A DNA stretch of 64,000 bases from Clostridiaceae bacterium (GCA_018378255.1 JAGZXV010000004.1:9922-73921), one strand, 5' to 3'. Shown: positions 1 through 10,057, counted from the stretch's first letter. The notes: a model not told the origin generated them from the letters alone. Made by a program: numbers and translations.

Positions 1-2346
1 TTGGAATAGCATTTTTGCTATATCTGTTGAAATACTCTTTCCAGATATAAACATCTCCTTAAAATATTGTTCATAATAACCTTGTATCGTATCTAATGAT
101 TTTTCTACCCGGTTTAATTCCGCGTCATTTCTTTTCTCTATTGAAAGTTTTGGATTTCCATCATATGAAATGCCTTGCACTGAAGGTTCTAACGATGTTA
201 AAATCGGTTCTAAAAAAGCATAATTATCTGCTAAATAACTATCTTTTGCATATGATCCATAACCTTTATCATCAAGACTATTATTTACATACATTGGCCA
301 AATATCCAAACTTCTCCTATCCTCATCTTCAACATCATACCAAAATAATGGAACACCTGTCAGTTCAAAAGGCATAATTCTCGATAAATAAAATAGAGTA
401 GTTCCTGATGTCCCCAAATCAAAAAAACCAACTTTTTTCACCTGATCTAATCCTAATTTTTCAGTATAATATTTATAATAATCTCTTTGTAACTTAGCTT
501 TCTCAGAAATATTTTTTTTATTTACTAGTGCATATTCACCCAATGACATATTTTTATTGCAAACTTTCAATTCGCTTTCCTTGAATTGGAACTGTTTAGC
601 TAATACCTCTTTCGGGTTGCCTATATGAGGAAAAGAAAAAAATTTCTCTATCAATCTTTCTGTAGATGCAGCGGCAAACCCTGCTGCTTTTCTTGATGTA
701 TAAAAATACTTTGCCGGTGGCAATTGCAAATTGGGGTTTTGACTTTTAAAAAAAACATATGCCTTATGAAAAATCCATCCATCACGTGAAGCAAATAAAA
801 TATAGTCAAACTTTTTATTTGTACACACCTCAGACAACCATATAATATAGGTAACTACTAGTGGTGCTATAAACAAATATATTAAATCAAGCCATTCATA
901 TACACACGGTCTTTTTTCGCTCCTTGGAAGCGCAAAAGGACTATTAAAAATTTTTGCAATAAAATTTCCGATCAATGAACGGTCATTTATGTTACATGCC
1001 ATTGTACGAACTTGGCTATAACTAGAATATCCTAATAATTCTAATGCACTTTTAAATTTCAATATATCTACGTTTTTTTCAAACATTACGTCTTTCATTT
1101 CATACTTTTTAGAAGTCAAGAAAAGCATCGACTGATTACCATAATCATTTTGTACGTTCTGGATCAGTCCTTCTTCTATTAGCTGATTAAACTCATTTGA
1201 CAAATATAGCTTGTTAAATCCTCCAATGTTTAAATCGCATAAAATCTTTACTATCCAATCTCTTGGAAGTTGTGTATCTTCTACTAAACATATAATTTTT
1301 CTTTTTTCATAAGTATACCGGAGTAATTCTACAACATCAGTTCTTTCGATACATAAACTTTGTATAACTTCTAATTCCAATTTTAACAAATCATTTTTTA
1401 CAGAATCGGATATCCCTGTAACTTTCTGTATTCTGTCATAAAAAACAAATAGAGCTTCATGGCTATCTATATTCTTAGATAGTTTTCGTATATTAAAAAA
1501 TAATGAATGATACAAGTTCCTTTTTTTTGCATGCTCTTCAAAAATTTCTAATATATCATTTTTGACCAAAGTTTTAGACATAACAAGAACATCCCAAAAA
1601 GAAAATAGAACAATATCATACATATCAATCATTTTTTTAACTATATTCTTATCAACATCGAATTCATTTTCAATATTATCTTCTTCTTTTTTACATTTAA
1701 CAAATAAGTCATTTCCATCTAAATCAAATAATCGGATGAAATTACGTTTGCAAAAATCACCAATTCTTCCATAAATGATATTAAGATTCTTTTCCTGTGC
1801 TGCGACAATAATTACATCTGGTTTTAATTCTAATGCACGCTCATAGTTTAAAATAGGCAATCCATAAAAATAACCTGTTTTATCCTTATCCAAAATCCCG
1901 ATCAAATGAAAATTTTTTACATTTTCAATTAATAATCTTGATTTCTTTCCAGTTCCATATATTATTATATTTTTATTTCTGAAAGAAAAAAATAGCTTTT
2001 CAAATTTTTCAATAAATTCATATTCTAATTGTCTTTTATAAAATCTTTCATTTAATAAATTTCCAGATATATCATATACTAAAATCTTATCTAGCATACA
2101 AATATCACAAATTTCACTAATACATTGATCAATTTTCTCAGGCTCTATTATAACTATTAATATATCAATAAGATTTGGATTTACAATATTATTTGTTTGT
2201 AAAATACCACAAAAATTAAATTCTGGAAATTCATTAATTATTATTTTTATTGCAGCTTCATCTCCAAAGAAAAAAATTTTTTTATTTCGACAATTTTTAA
2301 AATTCTTATCAAATAAATATTTCAAAGTTTGTGTTTCACTCAACAA
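1..2346 (-). CDS. Large HAD-like surface-glycan locus protein with inactive HAD motif (3' end beyond the window)
   Basis: The frame stays open from a TTG start near 2346 to the left edge, so at least 781 residues are present and the C-terminus is missing. The start is supported by AAAGGAGGGGG at 2351-2361; a second in-frame TTG follows at once. Two N-terminal Rossmann-like modules are present, the first degenerate and the second with IIIYGTGKKS. They are followed by a HAD-like region and a long tail with IAKIFNSPFAL and FASRDGW motifs. The layout is the same as the protein at 14366-16879, so the two are paralogues. In that paralogue HAD motif I reads DIFDT; here the aligned stretch reads SFWDV, so the nucleophilic aspartate is replaced. 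I infer a non-catalytic or regulatory HAD relative. Its exact role in the glycan locus is unknown. Confidence 0.8.
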   Translation of the reverse strand, partial: MLSETQTLKYLFDKNFKNCRNKKIFFFGDEAAIKIIINEFPEFNFCGILQTNNIVNPNLIDILIVIIEPEKIDQCISEICDICMLDKILVYDISGNLLNERFYKRQLEYEFIEKFEKLFFSFRNKNIIIYGTGKKSRLLIENVKNFHLIGILDKDKTGYFYGLPILNYERALELKPDVIIVAAQEKNLNIIYGRIGDFCKRNFIRLFDLDGNDLFVKCKKEEDNIENEFDVDKNIVKKMIDMYDIVLFSFWDVLVMSKTLVKNDILEIFEEHAKKRNLYHSLFFNIRKLSKNIDSHEALFVFYDRIQKVTGISDSVKNDLLKLELEVIQSLCIERTDVVELLRYTYEKRKIICLVEDTQLPRDWIVKILCDLNIGGFNKLYLSNEFNQLIEEGLIQNVQNDYGNQSMLFLTSKKYEMKDVMFEKNVDILKFKSALELLGYSSYSQVRTMACNINDRSLIGNFIAKIFNSPFALPRSEKRPCVYEWLDLIYLFIAPLVVTYIIWLSEVCTNKKFDYILFASRDGWIFHKAYVFFKSQNPNLQLPPAKYFYTSRKAAGFAAASTERLIEKFFSFPHIGNPKEVLAKQFQFKESELKVCNKNMSLGEYALVNKKNISEKAKLQRDYYKYYTEKLGLDQVKKVGFFDLGTSGTTLFYLSRIMPFELTGVPLFWYDVEDEDRRSLDIWPMYVNNSLDDKGYGSYAKDSYLADNYAFLEPILTSLEPSVQGISYDGNPKLSIEKRNDAELNRVEKSLDTIQGYYEQYFKEMFISGKSISTDIAKMLFQ

Positions 2347-2386
2347 GATACCCCCTCCTTTCGTTGGCAATTACAACCGCCTAAAA

Positions 2387-4414
2387 TTAAAATAAATATA
2401 TATTATCAAAATTTTTCTCTCTTAATAAAGGTAAAACCACAGTTCTATTTCTATCTAGCATAGCAACTATAATCCCCACATCCTCTTTCGAATACGTTAT
2501 TTCCGATAGATAAAAAACTTTATGTCCCAGTTTTTCCTCTGGATTAGGTTGTCCGTCTGATACAATAAAACCTTCAAATGATATTGCTTTTTCTGTAATT
2601 AACCGTGCTGCTTTTGCTGCTCTGTTGCCAGCTCCATAAATCAATATATATCTATATTCTTGGCAAAAACTAAGAAGCCCACTCTCTTCTAATATTTGGT
2701 TATATGTTTCTGCTGAACAGTTTAACCGATATTTATTTGTTAATCCTCTTAGCATATATGATAAATTTGAAATTTCAATACCAGCATAATTTTCACTCAT
2801 TAATGTCGCTGTATAATAGCCTGCGCTCTGTGAAATATATGGTAGAATCCTCATTAAAATTTCTATTTGGCTATCGATATCATATCCTATATTAATAGTT
2901 TCTATTTTTTCCAAAACAAGCTGTACTGCACTCATCTTACACCAAAAAGCTGAGTTCATTAATATACATGGTACATCACAAGCAATTGGTACATTAATAT
3001 TCCAACTATCCAAAATTTTCTTGATCTGGTTAAATTTTTCTCCCCATTCATTACCTATTGCAGAAAAATACTTATTATGATAAGTCCAAGGTGACGCTAG
3101 TATCCCTAATCGTTTCTCTTTTTCAAACCTTTCTACTACTGCATAAATATAATGGACAGATTTTAAAGTATTTTCCCACATGCTATTTCTTCTAGATTGA
3201 AGTACAACTTCAGCTTTATTATTTTTATCAAAATCAGCATCTATTATCCAGCACATATATTGATATTTTATAAATACATTTTTATATTTTTTAATTAAAT
3301 CGAATAAGTTTTTACAATTATTAACTACCTTTATCCTTTCACTAATATTCACATCAGAGTAAATACTTAAATCAGTATATGAAGCGATATAAATATCGAC
3401 GTTAGTTGGTATATTATTTAAATAAGTACGCATATAATCGCTAAAGTAATTTATAAAAATTAAGATTCCAACTTTAGGTAACTTATTTTCTACCACCATT
3501 CTATCTGAAATTATATATTCTAAATTTAATGCCTTTTTAATATCATATATGTTATATATCCTCAAAATATTTTCCCATATTAAATCCACATTATAATGAG
3601 GCATTAAATTAATATACTCTAACGCTTTATTTGTATTTTCATTTAAGCTAGATGATAAATCTTTACTGAAAAAATTCTTTTTTTTAATTATCGGACACTT
3701 AAAATCTTTTATTAAGCGATACGAATCATGTGCACATATATTATAATTATTTTCAGGTTTATCTGACTCTAATTCTGCCGAATGTACGAACGTATCCCAT
3801 GTAAACCCCCATTCTTCAAGTTTAGAAGTAAGAAAAATTTCATGTTCTTGTATAACCTGTCCTAAATTCCAGTTTGTCGAATCAAACTTATTCCAATACT
3901 CTTGATAATTAATATTTTTAATTATAGTTTTTCTAAATACCATAAAATAAGATTGTATATGTGTAGGTGCAATTCGACCGGTGGCTAATGAAAAAAACTT
4001 TTCATATTTTGTTATTCCCCAAAAATCACATGCTCTATTCGACATTTGCGAAAATATATCTTCAAATGATATTAGAGGCCCAAAAAATGTATCATTAAAT
4101 AATATAAGTTCATCATAATTCTCAACTTTATCCCAACCACAGTATTGCGTTAATGCAAGTTTATATGCCATAATATCATATCCAGAGTTATCTCTAACAA
4201 AGATTTCGTTTGAATATCTATTTAATTTTTTTCTTCCTTCTTCAGATAGTTTCCCATTGCAGACAATAACCAAATCAATTAGGCATTTGGTTATATCTTC
4301 TAACAAAAATTCTATATAGCTATCTACAATTCCATCTTTGTCATAAAAAGAAAAGATCCCTAACCTACGCATCTCTTTATACCATATGCAATATTCAGCA
4401 TATATTCCTTCCAC
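2387..4414 (-). CDS. Rhamnan synthesis F-like protein with C-terminal Rossmann-like module
   Basis: This 675-residue protein resembles the rhamnan synthesis protein F family, whose members act in cell-wall polysaccharide assembly. Family-like signatures are LVIVCNGKLSEEGRKKL, VRDNSGYDIMAYK and ELILFNDTFFGP in the first 130 residues. The last ~85 residues add a separate module starting YILIYGAGNRAAK, similar to modules in three other proteins of this locus. The GTG start overlaps the TAG stop of the preceding glycosyltransferase gene by one base, which implies translational coupling. The gene is very AT-rich. A role in polymerising or decorating a rhamnose-type glycan is inferred from the family; the acceptor is unknown. 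Confidence 0.75.
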   Translation of the reverse strand: MEGIYAEYCIWYKEMRRLGIFSFYDKDGIVDSYIEFLLEDITKCLIDLVIVCNGKLSEEGRKKLNRYSNEIFVRDNSGYDIMAYKLALTQYCGWDKVENYDELILFNDTFFGPLISFEDIFSQMSNRACDFWGITKYEKFFSLATGRIAPTHIQSYFMVFRKTIIKNINYQEYWNKFDSTNWNLGQVIQEHEIFLTSKLEEWGFTWDTFVHSAELESDKPENNYNICAHDSYRLIKDFKCPIIKKKNFFSKDLSSSLNENTNKALEYINLMPHYNVDLIWENILRIYNIYDIKKALNLEYIISDRMVVENKLPKVGILIFINYFSDYMRTYLNNIPTNVDIYIASYTDLSIYSDVNISERIKVVNNCKNLFDLIKKYKNVFIKYQYMCWIIDADFDKNNKAEVVLQSRRNSMWENTLKSVHYIYAVVERFEKEKRLGILASPWTYHNKYFSAIGNEWGEKFNQIKKILDSWNINVPIACDVPCILMNSAFWCKMSAVQLVLEKIETINIGYDIDSQIEILMRILPYISQSAGYYTATLMSENYAGIEISNLSYMLRGLTNKYRLNCSAETYNQILEESGLLSFCQEYRYILIYGAGNRAAKAARLITEKAISFEGFIVSDGQPNPEEKLGHKVFYLSEITYSKEDVGIIVAMLDRNRTVVLPLLREKNFDNIYLF

Positions 4415-5379
4415 TAAATATCTATCATCTCTTTTATCTGTAGTAATATATTTTGAATGTATTTTATCCTATCCGGGTATTGACTATTTCCAACCAAATA
4501 TTCCTCTAAATATTTTTTAATTTGCTCCCTGAAATACTCACAACGTACTTTATCATCATTTTCAAGAGCAATCTGAGCAAGCTGACTTGCATGATACACA
4601 AAAAAACGTTTTGGCCAAATTAGGATATCTTCCGAAATTCCAAAGCATTCCATTTTGTTAATTGCTATCTCATATCCTTTTAAAATATCGGATAACACAT
4701 CTATATTATCCAGATTACGTCTATGCGTTATTGATGTATCACGTTGAACATAATGATATAAAGCTTTATTTGTATATGCAGCCCTTTTACAAGCTAACGC
4801 TGAATCTGTAAAAAAAGCCACATCATCTCCTCGTTTCAAGTCTGTATGAATAGTTATACCTTCTAAAATTTCTTTTCGAAATACTTTATTCCATAAAAAG
4901 GCAGCAACACCTCTATACATATCTCTTAAAAAACCGAGTTTTACCAATTCTTCACCATTAAATGCATCTTGGGGAATTGGTAAAATATTATTCATTACAT
5001 CTATATGATCTCCATAATCTTTGATATAATTACATACAACAATATCAGCATCATACTTGTATTGCAAATCATATAAAACTTCATACATATTATTCTCGAT
5101 CCAATCATCTGAATCAACAAATGTCACAAATTTGCCACTTGCATGATCTAATCCTACTTGCCGTGCTGATGCCACCCCACCTCTCTTTTTTGAAATAGTA
5201 ATCACCCTACTATCCTTCTGTTGATATTCCTTACATACCTCTTTCGAGTTATCCGTGGAACCATCATTCACAAGTATCAATTCAAAGTCTCTGAAAGTCT
5301 GTTCTAAAATACTATCTATACATTTACCAATATAACTTTCTCCATTATATATAGGCACAATGATCGTTAAAAACGGCAT
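4414..5379 (-). CDS. Family 2 glycosyltransferase
   Basis: A 321-residue GT-A enzyme expected to move a sugar from a nucleotide donor onto the growing surface glycan in the cytoplasm. It opens with LTIIVPIYNGESYIGKC, followed by LVNDGSTDNS and the metal-binding FVDSDDW motif near residue 90, all typical of GT2. The C-terminal third is family-variable and helical, so donor and acceptor cannot be read from the sequence. It overlaps the next gene by one base and lies 69 bases after rfbB on the same strand, so it is probably part of the same operon. Confidence 0.88.
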   Translation of the reverse strand: MPFLTIIVPIYNGESYIGKCIDSILEQTFRDFELILVNDGSTDNSKEVCKEYQQKDSRVITISKKRGGVASARQVGLDHASGKFVTFVDSDDWIENNMYEVLYDLQYKYDADIVVCNYIKDYGDHIDVMNNILPIPQDAFNGEELVKLGFLRDMYRGVAAFLWNKVFRKEILEGITIHTDLKRGDDVAFFTDSALACKRAAYTNKALYHYVQRDTSITHRRNLDNIDVLSDILKGYEIAINKMECFGISEDILIWPKRFFVYHASQLAQIALENDDKVRCEYFREQIKKYLEEYLVGNSQYPDRIKYIQNILLQIKEMIDI

Positions 5380-5448
5380 ATTTACACCTTATACACCTTT
5401 CCCTTTAGATTAAAGTTATGATAAAGCCTTATTAATAATAATATATGC

Positions 5449-6471
5449 CTACAATAGCGTACCATACATTTCTTCAAAATAACTGCTATATTCACCACTT
5501 ATAATATGTTCCCACCATTCTCGATTGTTCAAATACCACTCAATAGTCTGCTTAATGCCACTTTCAAAGATATACTTAGGCTTCCAACCAAGTTCCGTCT
5601 TCAATTTTGTAGGATCTATAGCATATCGCATATCATGTCCAGGACGATCTTTTACATATTTAATCAAACTTTCTGGCTTGCTCAGGGTCTTCAAAATAGT
5701 TTTTACAACCTCTAAGTTAGTCCGTTCATTATGCCCACCAACATTGTATATTTCACCTATACGACCTTTATGAATAATTAGATCAATGGCCTCACAGTGA
5801 TCCGATACATGAAGCCAGTCCCGAACATTTGCTCCATTTCCATAAACCGGAAGCTCTTCATTTGCTAAAGCCCTAATAATCATCAATGGGATTAATTTCT
5901 CTGGAAAATGATAGGGACCATAGTTATTGGAACATCGCGAAATTGTTACTGGAATTCCAAAAGTTCTGTAGTAAGCCAACACAAACAAATCCGCACTTGC
6001 CTTGGAGGCTGAGTAAGGACTAGAGGTATGTAATGGTGTAGTTTCCGTAAAAAACAAATCCGTCCGTTCTATAGGAAGATCACCATACACCTCATCAGTA
6101 GAAACTTGATGGTATCTCTTAATTCCATACTCCTTGCACGCATCAAGAAGAGTAGTAGTCCCCATTACATTGGTTTTCACAAATATTTCTGGTTCTGTAA
6201 TGGAACGGTCCACATGGCTCTCAGCTGCAAAATTAACCACTATATCTGGCTTTTCATTTTCAAACAATTCAAATATGAACTCCCGGTCTGCAATATCTCC
6301 TTTAACAAATTTATAGTTCATTTTATCTTCTATAGGCTTTAATGTCTCCAAATTTCCCGCATAAGTCAATGCATCTAGATTAATAATTTCATATTCTGAG
6401 TACTTATTCACCATATGATGGATAAAATTCCCTCCAATAAATCCAGCCCCACCGGTCACAATAATTTTCAT
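5449..6471 (-). CDS. rfbB: dTDP-glucose 4,6-dehydratase
   Basis: A 340-residue short-chain dehydrogenase-type enzyme that converts dTDP-glucose to dTDP-4-keto-6-deoxyglucose, the precursor of dTDP-rhamnose and related 6-deoxy sugars. Visible are the NAD-binding GGAGFIGGNF at the N-terminus, the STDEVYGDL stretch, the catalytic YSASK and the SRCSNNYGPYHFPEKLIP signature. Length matches the family. No rmlA, rmlC or rmlD homologue is in the window, so the rest of the pathway must be encoded elsewhere or a different 6-deoxy sugar is made. The neighbouring rhamnan-synthesis-F-like protein agrees with rhamnose use. Confidence 0.92.
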   Translation of the reverse strand: MKIIVTGGAGFIGGNFIHHMVNKYSEYEIINLDALTYAGNLETLKPIEDKMNYKFVKGDIADREFIFELFENEKPDIVVNFAAESHVDRSITEPEIFVKTNVMGTTTLLDACKEYGIKRYHQVSTDEVYGDLPIERTDLFFTETTPLHTSSPYSASKASADLFVLAYYRTFGIPVTISRCSNNYGPYHFPEKLIPLMIIRALANEELPVYGNGANVRDWLHVSDHCEAIDLIIHKGRIGEIYNVGGHNERTNLEVVKTILKTLSKPESLIKYVKDRPGHDMRYAIDPTKLKTELGWKPKYIFESGIKQTIEWYLNNREWWEHIISGEYSSYFEEMYGTLL

Positions 6472-6512
6472 ATTAATTTAAACTCCTTTATTTACTAACT
6501 AACAATTTTATA

Positions 6513-6932
6513 TTAATACTCTTTTAATTTTTCTCTCAGCAAAGAAGATGTAGTTCCTGTTGTATATGGCAAATAAATCACCTCTACATTATATTTAGCC
6601 AAAGCTTCTTCTGTACGATTCCAACGCTCTGTTCCTTTCCAATCGCTACCTATAAAAACCACATCAAAATTTTTATCCTTCAAAATTTCTACTTTATCCA
6701 AAGTATTAACAGAAATCACTTCATCAACATAACGGATTGCATTTACTATTCTCATGCGCTCTTCTAAAGGCACTACAGCCTTTTTATTTTTATAAACAGT
6801 AATCAATTCATCTGAATTAACTCCTACAATTAAATAATCACACAGTTTTTTGGCGTTTTCTAATAGATTCAAGTGTCCTACATGAAACATATCAAACGCG
6901 CCAGCGGTAAAACCAATTTTTCTCTTCTGCAT
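6513..6932 (-). CDS. Glycerol-3-phosphate cytidylyltransferase-like protein
   Basis: A 139-residue nucleotidyltransferase of the TagD/GCT type, which makes CDP-glycerol from glycerol-3-phosphate and CTP. It has the HVGH nucleotide-binding motif within GAFDMFHVGHLNLL, VGVNSDE, and a C-terminal TTGTTSSLLRE in the place of the usual RTxGISTT signature. That difference leaves the substrate open to another polyol- or amino-alcohol phosphate. It lies between rfbB and a licD gene, consistent with supplying a CDP-activated group to the surface polymer. Confidence 0.85.
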   Translation of the reverse strand: MQKRKIGFTAGAFDMFHVGHLNLLENAKKLCDYLIVGVNSDELITVYKNKKAVVPLEERMRIVNAIRYVDEVISVNTLDKVEILKDKNFDVVFIGSDWKGTERWNRTEEALAKYNVEVIYLPYTTGTTSSLLREKLKEY

Positions 6933-6963
6933 TTCTTTCCTCTACCAACTCTCATAATATATG

Positions 6964-7824
6964 TTAACGATTTTTTTCTTTTATCAAATCATTTTCAATT
7001 AACTGTAAGCAGGAAACTGGATGCACTTTTCTTTTTTCTAACGGTGGAAGTTCCATATAATCTCCATATTTATAGCTAAGATATGTATTATAATCTTTCA
7101 TACCCTTAAGCTTAATACCTTCAAACTCTATTTGCTGCAAATGCATAAAACATTTACGTAAATATCCATGTTCTTTCCCCGGCACAGGAAGGGTGAGAAT
7201 ACGAATTCTTTTAGTGCTTTTTCTGTTACATCTCTGTATAAACTTATCAAAAGAATCATATAACTTACGATCGGGAATTTTATTTAAAATTTCATATGCT
7301 ATTTTTTCAATACCATGTGCTGATTTTCTCCCTACTGGTGCCCAAAAACATTTTCTATACATGTAACATTTTAGATTATGGATTTTTCTAGCTATATAAT
7401 TATTGGGTACATTATCATATGGCATAATGTCAATAAATATTCCTTGTTCATATGGCATGAATTCTTGATTGAGACGAATAAACTTCGTACCTTTTCTTCT
7501 CAATTTACCATACCCCCAACGATAACCTGGAGTACTACGATAATCCTGAAAATAAAACCGTTCCCTGTCAAGTTCCGTCTCACAAACTGTCCTAAACTTT
7601 TCATATTCACTTCTAAGGAAAGCTACATCTGCATCATCATCCCACGGAATAAAACCACCATGACGAATAGCGCCTAATAGAGTTCCTGCTGAAATACAAT
7701 AATGAATTCCACATTTTTTGCAAATTCTGTCAACTTCTATCAGCATCTCTAATTCTATTAATTGAATATCTCTTAGTTCCTTTTCTGTAAAATTATATCC
7801 TTCTCTAATCATCTGTTCACCCAT
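6964..7824 (-). CDS. licD: LicD family phosphotransferase
   Basis: A 286-residue LicD protein. The family transfers phosphocholine or related phospho-groups from CDP-activated donors onto cell-surface glycans at the cytoplasmic face. The hallmark SAGTLLGAIRHGGFIPWDDD carries the acidic metal/nucleotide site near residue 50. I chose ATG at 7824: AGGAAG lies nine bases upstream, whereas the more upstream TTG at 7848 has no ribosome binding site and would overlap the previous gene. Only four bases separate it from the cytidylyltransferase-oxidoreductase fusion, so supply and transfer of a CDP-activated group are probably co-expressed. Confidence 0.88.
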   Translation of the reverse strand: MGEQMIREGYNFTEKELRDIQLIELEMLIEVDRICKKCGIHYCISAGTLLGAIRHGGFIPWDDDADVAFLRSEYEKFRTVCETELDRERFYFQDYRSTPGYRWGYGKLRRKGTKFIRLNQEFMPYEQGIFIDIMPYDNVPNNYIARKIHNLKCYMYRKCFWAPVGRKSAHGIEKIAYEILNKIPDRKLYDSFDKFIQRCNRKSTKRIRILTLPVPGKEHGYLRKCFMHLQQIEFEGIKLKGMKDYNTYLSYKYGDYMELPPLEKRKVHPVSCLQLIENDLIKEKNR

Positions 7825-7828
7825 AGTT

Positions 7829-9187
7829 CTATTCTTCCTGGCCTTCAATCATTTTTCTATTTTCCATTAGAAATATTTCCATGATTTTTGCTATAATAAT
7901 ACTTTCATATGGCCGCAATTTGTAATCACTTTTAATATTTCCATTAATTGCTGATACAAAATCACTGATTTCATAACGCAGTCCTTCTCCTAAAAACTTA
8001 ACAAAATACCTCTCATTCTGAGAAGTATCTTCATAGCAAACTTCAAATGACTGTGTTTTCCACCATGGTGCATCTACACGAATATATCCCCTGGTTCCTG
8101 AAATTAAAAGTTGCCCTTCAGACTTAACACCCAGGCCAGTTTTTGATGTAGCCATACTCAGATCATAATCAAAATAAGCTTTTGTATAAATATCCACACC
8201 ATTAGGTGCTTTAAAACTTTGGAAACGCAATTTTTTATAGTTCACTCCTAAAAGTTTAATGATTGCTAATAATGTATAGCTTCCAAGTTCAGTAAAGCTG
8301 CCTCCGACTTCAGTATCTGATAATTCTCGCATAATAGAACTTGTCAGTTTAGTAAAACAAGCTTCCACATCTTTGATTGTTCCTATGACACCACTCCTTG
8401 CAATTGCCAGCATTTGTATAAATCCTGGACAATAAGCAGTTTTAATACCTTCCATCAATACACAATTCTTAGTTTGGGCTAATTTAAACAGTTCCTCGGT
8501 CTGGACTACTTTTAATGTCATTGGTTTCTCACAAAGCACATGTTTACCTGCCAATAATGCCGATTTAGTATACTCATAGTGGGTTTCATGCGGCGATGCA
8601 ATATATACAGCATCTACCTCGTTTAGCAGCTCCTCAATATTATCTGTATAGGACTTCAACTCAAACGCCTCTGCGAATTTTTTAGCACTATCTATATGCG
8701 GATTATATATTCCTTCCACGTAAATACCACTAACATACTTTACTTCTGGAACCATTCTTCTAGCGATACGTCCTGAGCCAATAATTCCTAGACGTATTAA
8801 CGAAAAATTCTTAGCACGAAGCATTGTACTAGATACATCTTTGGTGCGTTCTAAATAAACCACCTCGCAATACTGTTTCAAGTAATCAAATGTACCAATC
8901 CAATCAGAGCCCACAGTAAAAATATCGATGTGATACTTCAAAATATCTTCCACTTTTTGCCCTACATGGTCTTCAATAATAATCTCATCTGCCAATCCAG
9001 TCTGTCTCACATGATCGACACGTTCAATTAAGGAATCCACTACATTTAACTTACCTCTGTATTCATCATAATGTTCTGTAGTTACCCCTACAATAAGATA
9101 ATCCCCTAATTCTTTTGCTCTTTTCAGTAAACGATAATGTCCTTCATGAAATAAATCAAAAGAACCATATGTTATTACTTTTTTCAT
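7829..9187 (-). CDS. Bifunctional cytidylyltransferase / Gfo-Idh-MocA oxidoreductase fusion
   Basis: A 452-residue two-domain protein. Residues ~1-130 are a glycerol-3-phosphate cytidylyltransferase-like domain (GSFDLFHEGHYRLLKRA, VGVTTEHYDEYRGK, KDVSSTMLRAK). Residues ~135-452 are a Gfo/Idh/MocA NAD(P)-dependent oxidoreductase with LGIIGSGRIARRM and the catalytic-region CEKPMTL motif. The pairing resembles the logic of fused CDP-ribitol synthases, where reduction of a sugar phosphate is coupled to cytidylylation, but with unrelated domain families. I infer synthesis of a CDP-alditol or similar donor for the adjacent LicD. Substrates are not determinable here. A promoter candidate lies upstream. 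Confidence 0.85.
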   Translation of the reverse strand: MKKVITYGSFDLFHEGHYRLLKRAKELGDYLIVGVTTEHYDEYRGKLNVVDSLIERVDHVRQTGLADEIIIEDHVGQKVEDILKYHIDIFTVGSDWIGTFDYLKQYCEVVYLERTKDVSSTMLRAKNFSLIRLGIIGSGRIARRMVPEVKYVSGIYVEGIYNPHIDSAKKFAEAFELKSYTDNIEELLNEVDAVYIASPHETHYEYTKSALLAGKHVLCEKPMTLKVVQTEELFKLAQTKNCVLMEGIKTAYCPGFIQMLAIARSGVIGTIKDVEACFTKLTSSIMRELSDTEVGGSFTELGSYTLLAIIKLLGVNYKKLRFQSFKAPNGVDIYTKAYFDYDLSMATSKTGLGVKSEGQLLISGTRGYIRVDAPWWKTQSFEVCYEDTSQNERYFVKFLGEGLRYEISDFVSAINGNIKSDYKLRPYESIIIAKIMEIFLMENRKMIEGQEE

Positions 9188-9244
9188 CCGTTCCTCATCC
9201 TTGCTCTAAAAGTTAAAATGCAAAGTCCTATTTTATCTCAGTTT

Positions 9245-9273
9245 AGTATACTTCACGGTACTAAAAAAGTAAA
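9245..9273 (-). promoter_or_regulatory. Internal sigma-A promoter candidate
   Basis: On the minus strand a TTTACT -35 box (9268-9273) and a TATACT -10 box (9245-9250) are separated by exactly 17 bases. It sits in the 138-base gap before the cytidylyltransferase-oxidoreductase gene, the largest gap within the locus, so the distal genes may have their own transcript. Confidence 0.55.
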
Positions 9274-9325
9274 TAGAAAAGGCTGGTAAACTCTATGAAC
9301 GCCTTACCTTTACGTGTTTTATACA

Positions 9326-10057
9326 TCACATTTCTCTTTTCTTAGTATACTCTACCATCTTATCTGGATAATTAGTTATAACTGCATCAACTCCAAGCTG
9401 AAGGCAGTCCTTCAATTGCTCCTCTGAATTAACCGTCCATACATGAACCATTAACTTCTCCTTTCGGGCACTACTCATCAAATCTGTATATTGCAGATTT
9501 GAAAATACAGGATGCAATGCATCTGCACCTAGTTTTTTTGCATATCCCACTGCATCCCATATTCCATTAGAAAAAAGAATTCCCGCCTTAGCATTCGGAT
9601 CTATAGTTTTTATCTTCTTTACACTATAATGATTGAAGGAAGAATAAATAATTCTTTCTTCAATCCCCATCCTATAACTTAAGTCTAAAACTCGTTCTTC
9701 TAATCCATCATAAAAAAAATTACCTGTTTTTAATTCAACATTAACAATTATTGAAGTATTCTTTAATATCTCATATACTTCTCTTAGAGTAGGGATCTTT
9801 GCACAAGGAAATTCCGGGTGGGTCTTATTAAAGCAAAATCTTTTCAACTCTCTAAGTGTATAATCCTTTACCAACCCACTACCATCACTAACCCGGTCAA
9901 TCAATTCATCATGAATCACAACCAAATATCCGTCTCGTGTCATCTGAACATCAAGTTCCACCCCATCAACGCCCATTTCTACTGCTAGTGAAAATGATTC
10001 TAGCGTATTCTCCGGTGCATACCCCGAAGCGCCTCTATGTCCCCATATTTTTAACAT
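9326..10057 (-). CDS. Glycerophosphodiester phosphodiesterase
   Basis: A 243-residue GDPD-family enzyme that hydrolyses glycerophosphodiesters such as glycerophosphocholine to glycerol-3-phosphate and an alcohol. The N-terminal HRGASGYAPENTLESF, GVELDVQMTRDG and VIHDELIDR give the conserved His, Glu, Asp and second His of the active site; VHVWTVNSEEQ near the end is also typical. No signal peptide is seen, so it should be cytoplasmic. Beside LicD proteins it may provide choline or glycerol-3-phosphate from scavenged diesters, which would feed both CDP-choline and CDP-glycerol formation; this is an inference from context. Confidence 0.9.
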   Translation of the reverse strand: MLKIWGHRGASGYAPENTLESFSLAVEMGVDGVELDVQMTRDGYLVVIHDELIDRVSDGSGLVKDYTLRELKRFCFNKTHPEFPCAKIPTLREVYEILKNTSIIVNVELKTGNFFYDGLEERVLDLSYRMGIEERIIYSSFNHYSVKKIKTIDPNAKAGILFSNGIWDAVGYAKKLGADALHPVFSNLQYTDLMSSARKEKLMVHVWTVNSEEQLKDCLQLGVDAVITNYPDKMVEYTKKREM

